Shown here: positions 22,024 through 23,004 of the stretch, piece after piece
How positions within the stretch are numbered: the stretch's first letter is position 1
Layout of the letters: each line of letters begins with the position of its first letter
Assembly (NCBI GenBank): GCA_000436835.1
Contig: FR889161.1
Span: 52,002-75,005 of the forward strand
DNA: 23,004 nucleotides
Direction of reading: 5' to 3'
Source: Eubacterium sp. CAG:251
GTDB taxonomy: Bacteria > Bacillota > Clostridia > Oscillospirales > Acutalibacteraceae
Made by a program: the position numbers and the translations under genes
Notes under the pieces: model-generated
What the model was told of the DNA's origin: nothing
The model's database searches: none
The model's input: the letters and a program-made list of their open reading frames with translations, nothing else

Positions 22024-22887
22024 TTATCTGCTTCTAAACATTGTTCCCATACCTTCATCTGTAAGAAGCTCCATAAGAATAGAGTGGGGAACACGTCCGT
22101 CGATAATAAATGCTTTTTTTACACCTTCCCTGAGTGCCTGAGTCATTGAATCAATTTTCGGTATCATTCCGCCGCTGATTATTCCCTCTGCAATAAGCGC
22201 AGGCGTGTCTGAAATATATACTTTGTGAATAAGAGTTGAATCGTCATCCTTATCTCTTAAAAGGCCGACTATATCAGTCATTGAAACGAGAGCCTCCGCC
22301 TTGAGTGCACCTGCAACAGCCGCCGCAGCAGTATCCGCATTAATGTTGTAGCAGTTGCCTTTTTCGTCATATCCGATTGTTGAAATAACAGGAATAAAAT
22401 TGTGGTTGAGTACTTCTTCAATAACTTCGGTGTTTACTTCTTGAATTTCACCTACAAAGCCGTGACTGTCATCAAGCGCTTTGCACTTAATCATATTTCC
22501 GTCCATACCTGAAAGACCGATTGCGTGACCGCCCATATTGCCTATTTGGCAAACGAGGTCTTTATTAACCTTTCCAGCAAGCACCATTTGAACAACGTCT
22601 ACTGTGTCCTTGTCGGTCACTCTCAGTCCGTTTTCAAACTTGCTTTCAATGTGCATTTTTTCAAGCGTTTTGTTAATTGCAGGTCCGCCGCCGTGAACAA
22701 GCACAACTTTAATTCCGACAGTTGTTAAAAGCACGAGGTCACGCATAACAGCCTCTTTCAATTCGTCGTTTATCATAGCGTTTCCGCCGTATTTAACAAC
22801 TACTGTTTTCTTTCTGTATTTTTGAATGTGCGGCAGAGCGTGTGCAATTATTTCCGCTTTCTGCGCATTGTTAATGTTGTTATCCAT
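22024..22887 (-). CDS. argB: Acetylglutamate kinase
   Basis: Phosphorylates N-acetylglutamate, the committed step of the pathway. 287 residues. Glycine-rich motifs KYGGNAM (32-38) and VHGGGPAI (64-71), the NINADTAAAA stretch (181-190) and the ISGGMIPKI motif (237-245) are standard. The N-terminal extension before KYGGNAM, with PHIQKYRKKTVV, resembles the arginine-binding helix of arginine-inhibited, hexameric enzymes, so feedback control by arginine is likely (inference). AAGGA lies about ten bases before the ATG. The 117 bases upstream to the window end hold no gene, only a ggaagg/ccttcc hairpin (22917-22936) and a GGGCGA palindrome; argC and argJ may lie beyond. Confidence 0.95.
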   Translation of the reverse strand: MDNNINNAQKAEIIAHALPHIQKYRKKTVVVKYGGNAMINDELKEAVMRDLVLLTTVGIKVVLVHGGGPAINKTLEKMHIESKFENGLRVTDKDTVDVVQMVLAGKVNKDLVCQIGNMGGHAIGLSGMDGNMIKCKALDDSHGFVGEIQEVNTEVIEEVLNHNFIPVISTIGYDEKGNCYNINADTAAAAVAGALKAEALVSMTDIVGLLRDKDDDSTLIHKVYISDTPALIAEGIISGGMIPKIDSMTQALREGVKKAFIIDGRVPHSILMELLTDEGMGTMFRSR

Positions 22888-22978
22888 AGTATGTAATCCT
22901 TATTTTTGTTTCGTTGGGAAGGGGTTTGTTCCTTCCGATTTTAATTTTAAAATATTGTTGTTTTTACCGTATCACGTA

Positions 22979-22998
22979 GGGGCGACCATTGGTCGCCC
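22979..22998. repeat. GGGCGA palindrome, copy 3
   Basis: Arms gggcgacc (22980-22987) and ggtcgccc (22991-22998) around att, preceded by GTAGG as in copy 1. Compared with copies 1 and 2 the seventh base pair has changed from A-T to C-G on both arms, keeping the stem perfect. Confidence 0.8.
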
Positions 22999-23004
22999 GC
23001 TTGG

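Overview
The window looks like chromosome from a low-GC, DAP-type Clostridia species, probably in the Ruminococcaceae/Oscillospiraceae group. This is inferred from the A+T-rich sequence, strong GGAGG-type ribosome sites, the IspH–ribosomal-protein-S1 fusion (known in Clostridia), a FAD-enzyme / cytidylate kinase / PlsC / IspH-S1 gene order, an arginine-inhibited type of ArgB, and dispersed GGGCGA-type palindromes. No phage, plasmid or CRISPR locus is visible. Most of the window is housekeeping metabolism, with several small non-coding palindromic elements between the operons.

Layout. Positions 1-1364 (mainly minus strand) hold a cluster of palindromes, a small DUF378 membrane protein and a mannose-6-phosphate isomerase. 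Positions 1491-8241 (plus) hold an ABC-F ATPase and a HI0933-type flavoprotein, then about 290 bp of palindromic non-coding sequence, then cmk, plsC and the IspH-S1 fusion. Positions 8262-9445 hold terminators around a divergent pair: a membrane-anchored protein with two Host_attach (Ltp-type) repeats and a small XRE regulator that share an operator-like inverted repeat. Positions 9451-14558 (minus) hold carA and a carB that is fused in frame to a diaminopimelate-epimerase domain. The 14559-14853 gap is filled by a MITE-like element flanked by two GGGCGA palindromes. After it come argH, degV, an RluA-type pseudouridine synthase, a zinc phospholipase-C-like protein and luxS (all plus). A second copy of the MITE-like element starts at the luxS stop codon. 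The window closes with argF, argD and argB (minus).

How the genes work together. ArgB, ArgD, ArgF, CarA/CarB and ArgH cover most of the route from N-acetylglutamate to arginine; argC, argJ and argG are not in the window, and argC/argJ may lie just past the right edge. CarAB also supplies carbamoyl phosphate for pyrimidines. Cmk (CMP recycling), PlsC (phosphatidic acid), IspH (isoprenoids) and S1 (translation initiation) form a growth-linked operon. LuxS is translationally coupled to the zinc PLC-like gene, which is coupled to the pseudouridine synthase gene.

The most unusual points are: the CarB–DapF fusion, whose epimerase domain has Ala where the first catalytic Cys is expected; a bistable-looking hairpin that can mask the cmk start; an internal ribosome site and an abrupt codon-usage change at the IspH/S1 junction; and two palindromic repeat families whose copies differ by paired compensatory changes.
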